Counted from the first letter of the stretch, positions 8,867-16,867 are shown. The stretch: 51,221 nucleotides of DNA from Neolewinella aurantiaca (GCF_008014675.1 NZ_VOXD01000040.1:1-51221); one strand, 5' to 3'. Notes: a model not told the origin generated them from the sequence alone. Numbers and translations are program-made.

Positions 8867-9066
8867 CGTACTACCGGACATTTCGCTTCACGGCTTTTTC
8901 GGGGTTTGGTTCCCTCTCCGCTGAGCCTTAGGCGAGCACGAAGTATTTGTATCATTACAATGCGCCAAAGTTAAGCTGGCTTGGTGGTCAGAGGAGGCGC
9001 TGCGAAGCAAACCCTGCTGGAAAGGGCGGAGGGTGAGGTGGAAAATCAAAAATGTCCGGTAGTATG
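8867..9066. mobile_element. MITE with 17-bp inverted ends and 9-bp target duplication
   Basis: A 200-bp element bounded by near-perfect 17-bp inverted repeats: left CGTACTACCGGACATTT (8867-8883), and the right end 9050-9066 reads CATACTACCGGACATTT on the opposite strand. It is flanked immediately by the 9-bp direct repeat ACTAAGGGC (8858-8866 and 9067-9075), the signature of transposition. It has no open frame of note. Its inner sequences (the ACATTTTTGATTTTCC-type end and GCTGAGCCTTAGGCG) recur in the element at 40.62-40.72 kb, so the two form a family. No transposase is present in the window. Confidence 0.8.
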
Positions 9067-9077
9067 ACTAAGGGCAT

Positions 9078-9115
9078 AAAAAAAGCCCCGCCGGGACGCG
9101 GGGTCCGACGGAGCT
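9078..9115 (-). terminator. intrinsic terminator of the PRC-barrel gene
   Basis: GC-rich inverted repeat (arms about 9084-9094 and 9105-9115) followed, on the minus strand, by seven U (A9078-A9084). Two positions pair only as G-U in the minus-strand RNA and would mismatch in the plus-strand RNA, which supports the leftward direction. It lies 20 bp after the PRC-barrel stop. Confidence 0.8.
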
Positions 9116-9135
9116 TTTGAATGCCTCAATTTAGA

Positions 9136-9507
9136 TTAGGCAGGCGTGTTGTTACCCACAAACGGGCGGCGTTGGACGCCGTAGTGATCGTAAAGGCCAT
9201 TCCAGAAATTTGTGTTGCTGGTTTCCGGCCAGTTGTTCTTATCGAACCCGGGGGCATTCTCGAGGACATCCTTCTGGACGTTGAGGACGAATTTCTCCGT
9301 CGCCTCGTTTACCGTGAAGGCTTCGAACGGGATGGCAAAGTACTTATCGCCTAGGCCGAGGAAACCGCCGAAGGTTAGTACGGCGTAATTCACGGTGCCG
9401 GTGCTCGTGTCGATCATGAGGTCTTTGATCTCACCGAGGCTTTCGCCTTTATTATTGGTTACGTTGGTTCCGGTGATGCTACTTGAACTTAAAATTGGGG
9501 AATTCAT
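9136..9507 (-). CDS. PRC-barrel domain protein
   Basis: 123 residues starting MNSPILSSSSITGTNV. The N-terminal 75 residues form a PRC-barrel (NNKGESLGEIKDLMIDTSTG, then VNYAVLTFGGFLGLGDKYFAIPFEAF). The tail (NTNFWNGLYDHYG) is typical of stand-alone stress-associated PRC-barrel proteins of Bacteroidota. No signal peptide is present, so it is cytoplasmic. The start at 9507 is preferred to a longer reading at 9534 because the barrel begins close to it. It is monocistronic, with its own terminator. Such proteins are often induced under general stress; the exact role is unknown. Confidence 0.75.
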   Translation of the reverse strand: MNSPILSSSSITGTNVTNNKGESLGEIKDLMIDTSTGTVNYAVLTFGGFLGLGDKYFAIPFEAFTVNEATEKFVLNVQKDVLENAPGFDKNNWPETSNTNFWNGLYDHYGVQRRPFVGNNTPA

Positions 9508-9880
9508 AAATCTAAAAATTTTACAGCGGGTCAAACAAAAAAATAAAATCGTTAATAAGGGTTTCAGCCCCGCTTCGTTGCTTAATACACTACTATAACA
9601 ACGTCAAAGTGTTATTTGTTCAATGTGTAAAGTGTTTATTATTAATAGTGTAGGAATAACATGGTGTTTACGTCTAGGGGCAGGAAGTTTTAAGGTTGCT
9701 AAGCCAACGGCTGAAGCCGTGGCTACTATCTCTGGCAGGCCCGTGCTTTAGCCGGAGCCTTTAAAAAAAACACCGGCTGAAGCCGGGGCTACTGCAAGCA
9801 CTTCAAAACCAAAACTTAACCTTCTCTCTACCTCTGATTAACGGCCGTGGGCGTCATTTACACTTCACAAATACATAACT
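9508..9880. other. intergenic region with two small palindromic repeats
   Basis: No gene is seen. The stretch holds two copies of a short repeat: ACGGCTGAAGCCGTGGCTACT-type at 9707-9727 and CCGGCTGAAGCCGGGGCTACT-type at 9773-9793. Each is centred on a perfect 6-bp palindrome with a GA loop. The left part (9600-9660) is AT-rich and could hold the PRC-barrel promoter. Confidence 0.5.
9707..9793. repeat. pair of GGCTGAAGCC-type interspersed repeats
   Basis: Two hairpins, ACGGCT-GA-AGCCGT (9707-9720) and CCGGCT-GA-AGCCGG (9773-9786), each followed by G(T/G)GGCTACT. This short sequence resembles a common intergenic palindrome of Bacteroidota genomes. Confidence 0.6.
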
Positions 9881-11755
9881 ATGAATCGTCTTTTGACCCT
9901 GCTCTTTCTAACCTTTTTTTGCACCTGCGCCAGCGCCCTGATTACCTGCGCCATTGCCGGTCCTGATGCCTGCAACGGGCTGAGCGCCCAGCCCGCCGGC
10001 CTTGAAATCAACGTACCCGACGGCCCGCTGCCGTGGACCTCGCTCGACATCGAAGCGCCCGACGGCCAGTTCCAGTTCGCCATCGTGACCGACCGCACCG
10101 GAGGCCTGCGCCCCGGCATTTTCTCCGAAGCAGTAGACAAACTCAACCTGCTGCGACCACCTTTTGTGATGAGCGTAGGAGACCTCATCACCGGTTACAC
10201 CAGAGACCTCACCGAACTCAACCGGCAATGGGACGAGTTCGACGCAATGGTGAACCGCCTGGAAATGCCTTTCTTCTACGTGCCCGGCAACCACGACATC
10301 ACCAACGCCGTGATGGACTCGCTGTGGACCGAACGCCTGGGACCCAAATACTACCACTTCGTCTACCAGGACGTGCTCTTCCTGTGCCTCAACTCCGAAG
10401 ACCAGTACCGCGGAGCAGGCAAGGGAACCATCTCCGACCAGCAGTACGACTACATCGAAAAGGTACTCGCCGATAATGACGACGTGCGCTGGACGTTCGT
10501 CTTCCTGCACCAGCCCCTCTGGGACCAGGAAAACGCCGAACGCTGGGCCGACGTGGAAACCCTGCTGAGCAACCGCGAACACAACGTCTTTGCCGGTCAC
10601 GTGCACCACTACCAGAAGTTCCAGCGCAACAACGGCCGCTACTACACCCTGGCCACCACTGGCGGCGGCAGCGGGCTGCGCGGCCCGCGCCTCGGTGAGT
10701 TCGACCACGTGAGCTGGGTAACCATGACCGCCGACGGGCCCGTAATGGCCAACATCGCCCTCGACGGCATCCATTCCGACAGCATCACCACCCGCGAGGA
10801 TTACAACTTTTTTACCAACATCTACCGCAGCAATCCGGTCCGCTTCGAGCCCATCCTGGCCGGCAGCGCACCCTCCGGATCCGAACGGGTGAAAATGCAG
10901 TTCCACAACCCCGCCGACCTGCCGATGCACGTAAAGATCAACCCCGGTTTCAGCTTCGATTACCTCAGCGAACTGCCCATCGATACCCTCACCGTTCCCC
11001 CCAACAACGTGGTCGACTTCAGCTGGGAGATCCGCAGCCGCAGCGCCAGCAACCAACCCGCTGCCAACGGCAGCGTACCCCTGAAACTGGAACTGAGCTA
11101 CGATTACGCCGGTAGCGAACTGACGCTGCCCCTGAAGTATATGGTCGCACCCCAAATGCGGCGTAAACTGAAGGAAGCGCATAAAGAAATAAAGATAGAC
11201 GGAAGCCTGAGCGATTGGAAGCCCGAAGCTATGACGGAATCGTTCGGCACGCCGGGCACCGATGGCCACGTAAGCTGGGGCGTGAAAACCGGTAAAGACC
11301 ACCTCTACTTCGCCGTGAAGGTGCAGGACGCGGACGTGGTGGTCAGGGCCAACGAAACCGCATGGCAGCAAGACTACGTCGCCGTGCTCGTCAACGCCGA
11401 TCCGCTCGCCAGCAGTATGATGAACACCGGTCCGCGTTGGTACCGCGACTCGTACATCCTCCTCGCATCGCCCGATACCGACGCCGCCGCAGGCGGCAGC
11501 GCCTACCAGGACCGCTACGAGGACCATCCCGCACAGTACGTATGCCGGGCGGTGCCCGGCGGCTACGTCATGGAGGCCGCCATCCCCCTCGCGTACGTCA
11601 CCGAACGACAAGGCGACAACTGGCGCAACCTGCGCATCAACATCTCCACCCAGGACGAAGACCCCGGTAAAGACTCAAAACCCCGCAACAGCTGGATGCC
11701 CGATTGGCGTGGCGCCAATAACGTCATCGGCAGCGGCCTGTTCTTTAAAGACTAA
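9881..11755 (+). CDS. secreted metallophosphoesterase with C-terminal CBM9-like domain
   Basis: 624 residues. Signal peptide (LLTLLFLTFFCTCASA), then a calcineurin-like phosphoesterase: D71 in VTDRTGG, GD (100-101), GNHD (136-139), H210 in FLHQP and GHVH (239-242). The first motif is D-x-R-like rather than the usual D-x-H, a variant that also occurs in other Bacteroidota members. From about residue 436 (IKIDGSLSDWK) the C-terminus has the CBM9/DOMON-like fold often attached to secreted hydrolases. The substrate is unknown. Residues 13-19 of the signal peptide come from a copy of the 19-bp interspersed sequence. The gene is very GC-rich, and a long antisense open frame there is an artefact. 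Confidence 0.85.
   Translation: MNRLLTLLFLTFFCTCASALITCAIAGPDACNGLSAQPAGLEINVPDGPLPWTSLDIEAPDGQFQFAIVTDRTGGLRPGIFSEAVDKLNLLRPPFVMSVGDLITGYTRDLTELNRQWDEFDAMVNRLEMPFFYVPGNHDITNAVMDSLWTERLGPKYYHFVYQDVLFLCLNSEDQYRGAGKGTISDQQYDYIEKVLADNDDVRWTFVFLHQPLWDQENAERWADVETLLSNREHNVFAGHVHHYQKFQRNNGRYYTLATTGGGSGLRGPRLGEFDHVSWVTMTADGPVMANIALDGIHSDSITTREDYNFFTNIYRSNPVRFEPILAGSAPSGSERVKMQFHNPADLPMHVKINPGFSFDYLSELPIDTLTVPPNNVVDFSWEIRSRSASNQPAANGSVPLKLELSYDYAGSELTLPLKYMVAPQMRRKLKEAHKEIKIDGSLSDWKPEAMTESFGTPGTDGHVSWGVKTGKDHLYFAVKVQDADVVVRANETAWQQDYVAVLVNADPLASSMMNTGPRWYRDSYILLASPDTDAAAGGSAYQDRYEDHPAQYVCRAVPGGYVMEAAIPLAYVTERQGDNWRNLRINISTQDEDPGKDSKPRNSWMPDWRGANNVIGSGLFFKD
9919..9937 (+). repeat. 19-bp interspersed coding repeat, copy 2
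   Basis: TTGCACCTGCGCCAGCGCC in the signal peptide of the metallophosphoesterase, read as CTCASA. Confidence 0.85.
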
Positions 11756-11824
11756 ACATCCTAAAGCAATCACTTGTACTGCAAGCCGACCCAAACCCGA
11801 AAGGGGGAGGGGCGGCTTTTTTTT

Positions 11825-11835
11825 GGGGGGGGGGG
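11825..11835 (+). promoter_or_regulatory. G11 homopolymer in the promoter region of the radical SAM/helicase operon
   Basis: Eleven G directly after eight T, 41 bp before the radical SAM start. A TATTTTTA at 11853-11860 resembles the Bacteroidota -7 box TAnnTTTG. The G tract lies where the distance to a -33 element would be set. Slippage here could alter promoter spacing and switch expression. The tract is seen; the switching is inferred. Confidence 0.5.
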
Positions 11836-11876
11836 ATTTCTATGGGGTGGTGTATTTTTACAAAAACCAGAATGCA

Positions 11877-12725
11877 ATGTCCCAACCCAGTCTATTCCCC
11901 GAACCAGAGAAGCAAAAAAAGCTGGGCCATGCGGAGCTCACTTACAAGAACGCTTCCTCCATTATTACCAAAGCCTCCGGCTTTGTCGACAGCTACGACT
12001 TTACGATCAATCCTTATTCTGGCTGCTCATTTGGTTGTACTTATTGTTACGCTGCTTTCTTTAGTCGTAACAGTGAAAAAATGGACAATTGGGGTTATTG
12101 GGTTGACGTTAAGGAGAATGCACTGGCTTTGCTCCGAAAGAAGCGTAAAAAGCCGATGGACGGAAGCCGAATTTATATGAGTACGGTAACCGATCCGTAT
12201 CAGCCTATTGAAAAGAAGCTGGAAACCACCCGCGAAATTTTAAAGGAGTTACGAGACTACCATAATGTCCGTCTGGTAATCCAGACCCGTGCAGCTCTGG
12301 TCACTCGTGATATTGACATCTTTAAGGGTTTTGAGACTTTGCAGGTCAATATGACCGTCACAACCGACAGTGAACGTGTTCGCAAGGCCTTTGAGCCGCT
12401 TTGCCCCAGCAATAAGGTTCGGTTAAAAGCTATTCAGGAAGTTCACGATGCAGGAATACGTAGCTGCATAACGATAACTCCTTTGCTACCCGTTGAAGAC
12501 CCTGAACAGTTTGCGCAGGATTTGAAAGCCACCGGTATCGATAATTTCATAATCCAGGGGTTTCACCGCAAGAAAGGACGATTCGTAAAGGGAACTCGTG
12601 ACGCAGCGACGACAATTTTGGACGAATTCAACTGGGGCGAGGAGGAGTATCAAAGAGTTTTACGTATATTTAGGCGATATATACCAAGTATTGGAATAGG
12701 GCAAGAGGGGTTTAAATCAATTTGA
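11877..12725 (+). CDS. SPL-like radical SAM protein
   Basis: 282 residues from ATG 11877 (MSQPSLFPEPEK). A radical SAM cysteine cluster is present as C50-SFG-C54-TY-C57 (CxxxCxxC), followed by the TIM-barrel pattern (YMSTVTDPYQPIEKKLETTR, VNMTVTTDSERVRKAFEP, GIRSCITITPLLPV). This matches the spore-photoproduct-lyase-like/Rv2578c group, whose better-known members repair or act on nucleic acid. The start was chosen at the ATG closest to the conserved region; the frame upstream runs through the G11 tract and is unlikely to be translated. It forms an operon with the methyltransferase-helicase gene 18 bp downstream, which suggests a joint DNA-directed function. The substrate is unknown. Confidence 0.8.
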   Translation: MSQPSLFPEPEKQKKLGHAELTYKNASSIITKASGFVDSYDFTINPYSGCSFGCTYCYAAFFSRNSEKMDNWGYWVDVKENALALLRKKRKKPMDGSRIYMSTVTDPYQPIEKKLETTREILKELRDYHNVRLVIQTRAALVTRDIDIFKGFETLQVNMTVTTDSERVRKAFEPLCPSNKVRLKAIQEVHDAGIRSCITITPLLPVEDPEQFAQDLKATGIDNFIIQGFHRKKGRFVKGTRDAATTILDEFNWGEEEYQRVLRIFRRYIPSIGIGQEGFKSI

Positions 12726-12743
12726 TTAACCCACCATTTAGAG

Positions 12744-15275
12744 ATGACACCAGATAAACTTATCAATTGGGTTGTCGGTCAAAAAGATCGGATCGAAACC
12801 GCTATTGTAACTTCCGTAGACACCTTTTTGGAAAAACGCAGAATAACCCATGGCTATTCTAACGTCGTGTATGACCTCCGACAAACCCAGGAAGAAAGCA
12901 CCTTACTCGCAAAAGGAGGCGATTTTTGCTATGACCGTTTTACTACTGGAGCACTTTACGGACTGTTCTATCAGGGGCGGCGAATAAATACCTCCCTTAA
13001 GTTTGCAGCCGGATTTGTCTGTGAGGCCATCACCGATAAGAAACCGATTGAAATATTTGACCTTGGGGCTGGCGCGGGGGCTGTTCACCTCGCGGTCGCG
13101 CTTTGTGTTGAAGGGGCCATACAGATGGGGGTAACAGCCTTACCTGCGATCAGAATCATTAACATCGATATCAGCCCCGTGATGTTAGACTTCGCGGCCA
13201 ATTACTCCGCTCCCGCCTTTAATCAACTGTTTCCCGAGGGCTTCGGTCATGTGATAGCGGAGTACGAAAGTGTTAGCTGGACAAATAGCATGGGAGTTGA
13301 AATCGTCAATCCATACATCGTTGCCAGCTATGTGTTTGACCATTCCGACAACAAAGAAGCGGTCGCAAAAACTTTTCGCGACATCGTCGAAAAGTTTGAT
13401 CCTGAACAGGTCGTGCTTACCACCAGTTGGAAAAAGCAGGAGTTGGTAGAAAGCTTCGCCCAAGATGAGCAGTTGAGTAAAAAGTTCATCTACGAAAAAA
13501 TACCGTTCAAGTGGGACTTGCCTATCAAAGGTCCTATGTCTACCCTACAAGACTATCGTAAGGAATTGAACGCAATGCATGGAGCAGGTCTGATTAACCA
13601 CGATCTTGTAACCTGGAACGAAAAAAGCTTCTATGGTGCCATCTTTCGCCGCCGTCAGGCCAGAATGGCTATCGCCTTCGAAGAGAGCGATACGTCTCCG
13701 GTAAACAAGTTAGACCTTTACCAATCGAGGGTCAAGATTCGCCGTGACCTGGTGCTAAGCCAGACACAGCTTAAAGCTGCTAAGCCCGATGGCCGGCCAA
13801 CAATAATCCTTGGCTCCGCTGGCTCTGGAAAAAGTGTCGTCATTACGGAACGCATCAAGGAAATAGTAGAGCAGCAGAGTTATAACCCCAGGCTATCTAT
13901 CTTGCTTACTACCTTTAACAAATCACTGGTCTCGTACCTGATAGATTGGCTACGAAACTTGCTAGACGACGATAAATACCGTTTTTTGGGTAATTCAGAA
14001 AACGGTCGCTTCCGCTTCACCGGCAGCACTATTGATAATATCCGAGTACTCAACTTTGATAAACTACCGACTCAGATAGGTGGGATTGGAGGTAATCTCG
14101 AAACAGGAAAATTCGGCCTGCGCCGCCGAATGGAAGAAGCCGTCAACAGGGTAGTGGAGCGAAGAAGCCTCGACCGGACCAGGTACAAAAAGATTCTTGA
14201 CCCGGACTTCCTACACCTGGAGTACATCCGGGTAGTTTACGGGCTGCTTTATCTGGATCTGGAAGAGTACCAGAAAAGCGAACGAACGGGCAGAGGAGCC
14301 ACCCCGCGTCTGCTGTACAATTCCACTGAGCGAAGCATTATCTGGGACTGCGTAAAGGAATACCTGGTGATCCTGAACGATGGCATGCCAGGTTTTTCCA
14401 CTACAGACACCATTTACACCCGTCGCCAAAAGCTGTATCGCGGATTGGAGCACGACCTTCCCGCCCGGTTCACTCATATCTTTGTCGATGAATTTCAGGA
14501 TTGTACGCTAGCTGATTACCAACTTTTTTATGGCCTGGCTAAAGACCTCAACGAAGTTGTGCTAACCGGAGACTACGCTCAGGCGGTTCATTTAGGAGCC
14601 TCCAGCCAGGCACCAAGAGCTATGGAAATATTCCAGGAGGGTAAGCCGGCAATGAAACGACGGAATATCCACCACCTCAAAGGGTCATACCGGCTGCCCT
14701 TCAGAATCACCGAATGTTTACGTCCTCTCTCAGAGCACATCAATAACAGCCGTTCGGATGTTGATGTTAACATCATAAACCCCTACCGTGGCGCGCCACC
14801 GGGAGCAAGACCAATCCTTGTGTATGCATCCTCAGAAGAGCAGATGATGACGAAGTTGTCCTGGATACACCATCACTACCAAATATTTAATTTCGAAGGC
14901 TTTGGTGCGGATGGTAAACGCTTCATCACCATTCTGGAGAACGATCAGCCATTGTGCGACCGGATTAACAACAAGTACGCAGATCTGGCCACCACCGATA
15001 CCATCCTTCGCCTCAAAGGCATGGAAAAAGACTGTATAGTATGGTCTACCAGGGTACCGGTAAACACCCCCGGCGACGAAGACTACTTCGTCTACACCAT
15101 TCTTACCCGCACCCGGTCCATCCTGATCATTGCCATGTTCGATGAAACCATTCCCCGTTACCGGGAGATCGTGAAACTCTTCCCAAAAGACCGGCTTATG
15201 ATCTGGGATGAGGAAACAGAGCAGTATTATCAAAAAGAAATCCTGAATCTCCCCGCTGCGGAAGTGATGGCATAA
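12744..15275 (+). CDS. methyltransferase-like / SF1 (UvrD-type) helicase fusion
   Basis: 843 residues. The N-terminal part (about 60-330) looks like a Rossmann methyltransferase: motif I FDLGAGAG (105-112) and an acidic residue after the second strand, IINIDIS (D142). The C-terminal part is a superfamily 1 helicase: Walker A GSAGSGKS (357-364), Walker B VDEFQD (581-586), the VVLTGDYAQ motif III region, RLKGMEKDCIVW near 756 and YTILTRTRS near the end. It would couple ATP-driven DNA translocation to a methyltransferase-fold domain. I do not recognise this fusion as a named family. It follows the radical SAM gene by 18 bp and precedes the BREX island. Functions in repair or phage defence are both possible; the methyl acceptor is unknown, and the N-terminal domain could be inactive. 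Confidence 0.75.
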   Translation: MTPDKLINWVVGQKDRIETAIVTSVDTFLEKRRITHGYSNVVYDLRQTQEESTLLAKGGDFCYDRFTTGALYGLFYQGRRINTSLKFAAGFVCEAITDKKPIEIFDLGAGAGAVHLAVALCVEGAIQMGVTALPAIRIINIDISPVMLDFAANYSAPAFNQLFPEGFGHVIAEYESVSWTNSMGVEIVNPYIVASYVFDHSDNKEAVAKTFRDIVEKFDPEQVVLTTSWKKQELVESFAQDEQLSKKFIYEKIPFKWDLPIKGPMSTLQDYRKELNAMHGAGLINHDLVTWNEKSFYGAIFRRRQARMAIAFEESDTSPVNKLDLYQSRVKIRRDLVLSQTQLKAAKPDGRPTIILGSAGSGKSVVITERIKEIVEQQSYNPRLSILLTTFNKSLVSYLIDWLRNLLDDDKYRFLGNSENGRFRFTGSTIDNIRVLNFDKLPTQIGGIGGNLETGKFGLRRRMEEAVNRVVERRSLDRTRYKKILDPDFLHLEYIRVVYGLLYLDLEEYQKSERTGRGATPRLLYNSTERSIIWDCVKEYLVILNDGMPGFSTTDTIYTRRQKLYRGLEHDLPARFTHIFVDEFQDCTLADYQLFYGLAKDLNEVVLTGDYAQAVHLGASSQAPRAMEIFQEGKPAMKRRNIHHLKGSYRLPFRITECLRPLSEHINNSRSDVDVNIINPYRGAPPGARPILVYASSEEQMMTKLSWIHHHYQIFNFEGFGADGKRFITILENDQPLCDRINNKYADLATTDTILRLKGMEKDCIVWSTRVPVNTPGDEDYFVYTILTRTRSILIIAMFDETIPRYREIVKLFPKDRLMIWDEETEQYYQKEILNLPAAEVMA

Positions 15276-15443
15276 CCCGGATTTTCAACTTGTGCACTTC
15301 TGGTGCACAAGTGGCTCCTACCTTTGTAAGGTCATGAGAAACGAACTACGGTAAAGCGGTTGCCTCCTATGGGAGGGACACTCCGACGCGTTTTCCGTAT
15401 TTATTTCTTAGCCCGTCCGGAAATCACCTGAAACCCAAATCTT
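15276..15443. promoter_or_regulatory. operator-like palindrome, TACCTTTG box and structured leader
   Basis: A perfect 10-bp inverted repeat ACTTGTGCAC/GTGCACAAGT (15288-15297 and 15303-15312, 5-nt spacer) is followed 5 bp later by TACCTTTG (15318-15325), an exact match to the Bacteroidota -7 consensus TAnnTTTG. Transcription would begin near 15332. The about 110-bp leader contains a hairpin CCTCC-TATG-GGAGG (near 15365-15378) and a six-codon open frame from ATG 15334. The palindrome overlaps the -33 region, so it is a likely repressor operator for the 15444-16867 genes. Confidence 0.55.
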
Positions 15444-16067
15444 ATGAAATCAATCCTGTCACTCTTTTTAATCACCTTCCCCTTACTGCTTGCTTGTCAG
15501 ACAATGCCCAGGTTTGATCTTGAAGGAGTAGCAACTATTGAGGTCTCATCCGCAATGGAACTACAGAACGACGCTTACCGCAATGCGGCGAAATCTTACT
15601 ATGACCAGCACAACTTCGTGCCGGTACCTGGCAGAGCCGTATTTCAGCAGTCGGGTGTTAACGAAAGAAAGCAAGATGCACTTGCCTTGTACACGCGCAT
15701 CATTCACGAAACGAAGCGGGGAGCCAAAGGAGACTTTCCCCGACTCGGGGAGGACCCGGAAATGAGCCTGCAGGACATTGAAGAAATAAATGCGGTCATG
15801 AAAGAGCAAATGATGGCACCGCAGCCGATGGGAATTAAAATTACCAAATGGCTCGGCACTAATATCGTAAACCTGAACGGTCAGTACGCGCTCCATATCG
15901 CTTACGAGCGTCAGATGAAGTCAAACCCGGTTGTCCGGGTAGATCGATACAGTTTTTTCAACGATGACCTGCTACAGGTTCTTACTATGTCTTACCGTAA
16001 AACAGAAGAAGACCGCTGGAAGAAGATTCATGAGCAGGCATTAGCATCTTACCGGGTAGTCAGGTAG
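15444..16067 (+). CDS. hypothetical lipoprotein
   Basis: 207 residues with a lipoprotein-type signal (FLITFPLLLACQT, Cys about residue 18), so probably membrane-anchored in the periplasm or outer membrane. The remainder is a soluble alpha/beta domain, with notable stretches ALYTRIIHETKRG, MGIKITKWLGTNIVNLNG and RVDRYSFFNDDLLQVLTMSYR that suggest a beta-rich, quantity-sensing or binding fold. I do not recognise the family. It is first in a run with a small membrane protein and a J-domain protein and lies behind the TACCTTTG promoter. Confidence 0.6.
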   Translation: MKSILSLFLITFPLLLACQTMPRFDLEGVATIEVSSAMELQNDAYRNAAKSYYDQHNFVPVPGRAVFQQSGVNERKQDALALYTRIIHETKRGAKGDFPRLGEDPEMSLQDIEEINAVMKEQMMAPQPMGIKITKWLGTNIVNLNGQYALHIAYERQMKSNPVVRVDRYSFFNDDLLQVLTMSYRKTEEDRWKKIHEQALASYRVVR

Positions 16068-16137
16068 ACCTGAAAATCCATTTCATCCTTTTTTCATTCC
16101 TGCTGATTGGTCAGCAATCAATAAACAACACTAGTTT

Positions 16138-16365
16138 ATGAGCACTGTTATTAAGATCATCCTTACGGGGGTGATCCTTTTTGTATCTCTCGCCCTGGCC
16201 GGGGTATCGCGAGAACTGGCTGGCACCTCATTGATCGGCGTGGCCGTTCTGTTTGGGGCTTATGCGGCCATCAAAGCGGTTTGGGCCTACGGTAAGGAAG
16301 AGATTCTTGAAGATGATGCACTCCCGACAACAGAAGTCGAAACTCACACCCTCGATAAATCCTGA
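16138..16365 (+). CDS. small two-helix membrane protein
   Basis: 75 residues with two hydrophobic helices (IIKIILTGVILFVSLALAGV-like and LIGVAVLFGAYAAIKAVW) and an acidic tail (EEILEDDALPTTEVE). No family recognised. Its stop lies 4 bp before the GTG of the J-domain gene, so the two are probably translated together and may associate in the membrane. Confidence 0.55.
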   Translation: MSTVIKIILTGVILFVSLALAGVSRELAGTSLIGVAVLFGAYAAIKAVWAYGKEEILEDDALPTTEVETHTLDKS

Positions 16366-16369
16366 TCAC

Positions 16370-16867
16370 GTGGAGTTCATCGATTACTACCATATACTTG
16401 ATATTACCCCTTCCGCAACTACGGAAGAGATCGGTGTAGCGTTCAAAAGGCAGGCCATCAAATGGCACCCCGATAAAAACCCGGGGACGGATACAACCGA
16501 AAGGATGCAGCGAATCAACGAAGCTCGGCTCATCCTGACGGACGAGGATGCCCGCAGGCGTTATGATGCAGAATACAACCGTCATGTACGGGAGGATTCC
16601 GCTAATAGCCGCACTACGGCCGGCAGGGGAGGAGCTTCTTACCAGGCATCGCGGCAAGGTGTAACGGATGACGACCTCGCCCGCTGGATGGAAAATGCGC
16701 GCCGGCAATCCGTTGACCTTGCCCGACAGACTGCTAAAGACTTCGCCGGTATGTCCAAAGTCGCCGCTAAGGAGGGAGCTAAGGCTTTTGGGATGCATAT
16801 GGCAGGGTATGTTCTATCCGGGTTGTTCTTTATGTTGTTATTTGCGATGATGAATGGTTGTAATTAG
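16370..16867 (+). CDS. membrane-anchored J-domain (DnaJ-like) protein
   Basis: 165 residues. The J domain occupies residues 1-70: EFIDYYHILDITPSAT, the HPD signature in KWHPDKNPGTD, and a final helix ending YDAEYNRHV. A basic linker follows, then a C-terminal membrane helix (YVLSGLFFMLLFAMM). It would recruit and stimulate Hsp70/DnaK at the membrane. I chose the GTG at 16370 because it puts the J domain at the extreme N-terminus in the usual way; ATGs at 16313 and 16316 would extend it into the preceding gene. There are no zinc-finger or C-terminal substrate domains, so it is a specialised, not general, cochaperone. Confidence 0.75.
   Translation: MEFIDYYHILDITPSATTEEIGVAFKRQAIKWHPDKNPGTDTTERMQRINEARLILTDEDARRRYDAEYNRHVREDSANSRTTAGRGGASYQASRQGVTDDDLARWMENARRQSVDLARQTAKDFAGMSKVAAKEGAKAFGMHMAGYVLSGLFFMLLFAMMNGCN

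Larger units (their letters stand above)
8230..9077. other. gene-poor region holding a hairpin and a MITE
   Basis: About 850 bp without a convincing gene. It contains a strong hairpin at 8346-8375 and a 200-bp inverted-repeat element at 8867-9066, both listed separately. An open frame of 122 codons at 8393-8761 has a low-complexity Arg/Lys/Leu-rich product with no recognisable domain and is not called. Confidence 0.5.

Noticed and set aside
9908..11611. 567-codon open frame antisense to the metallophosphoesterase
   Set aside because: It is a shadow of GC-rich codon usage on the other strand; the product is rich in Val, Gly and His without a domain, and the sense gene has clear catalytic motifs.
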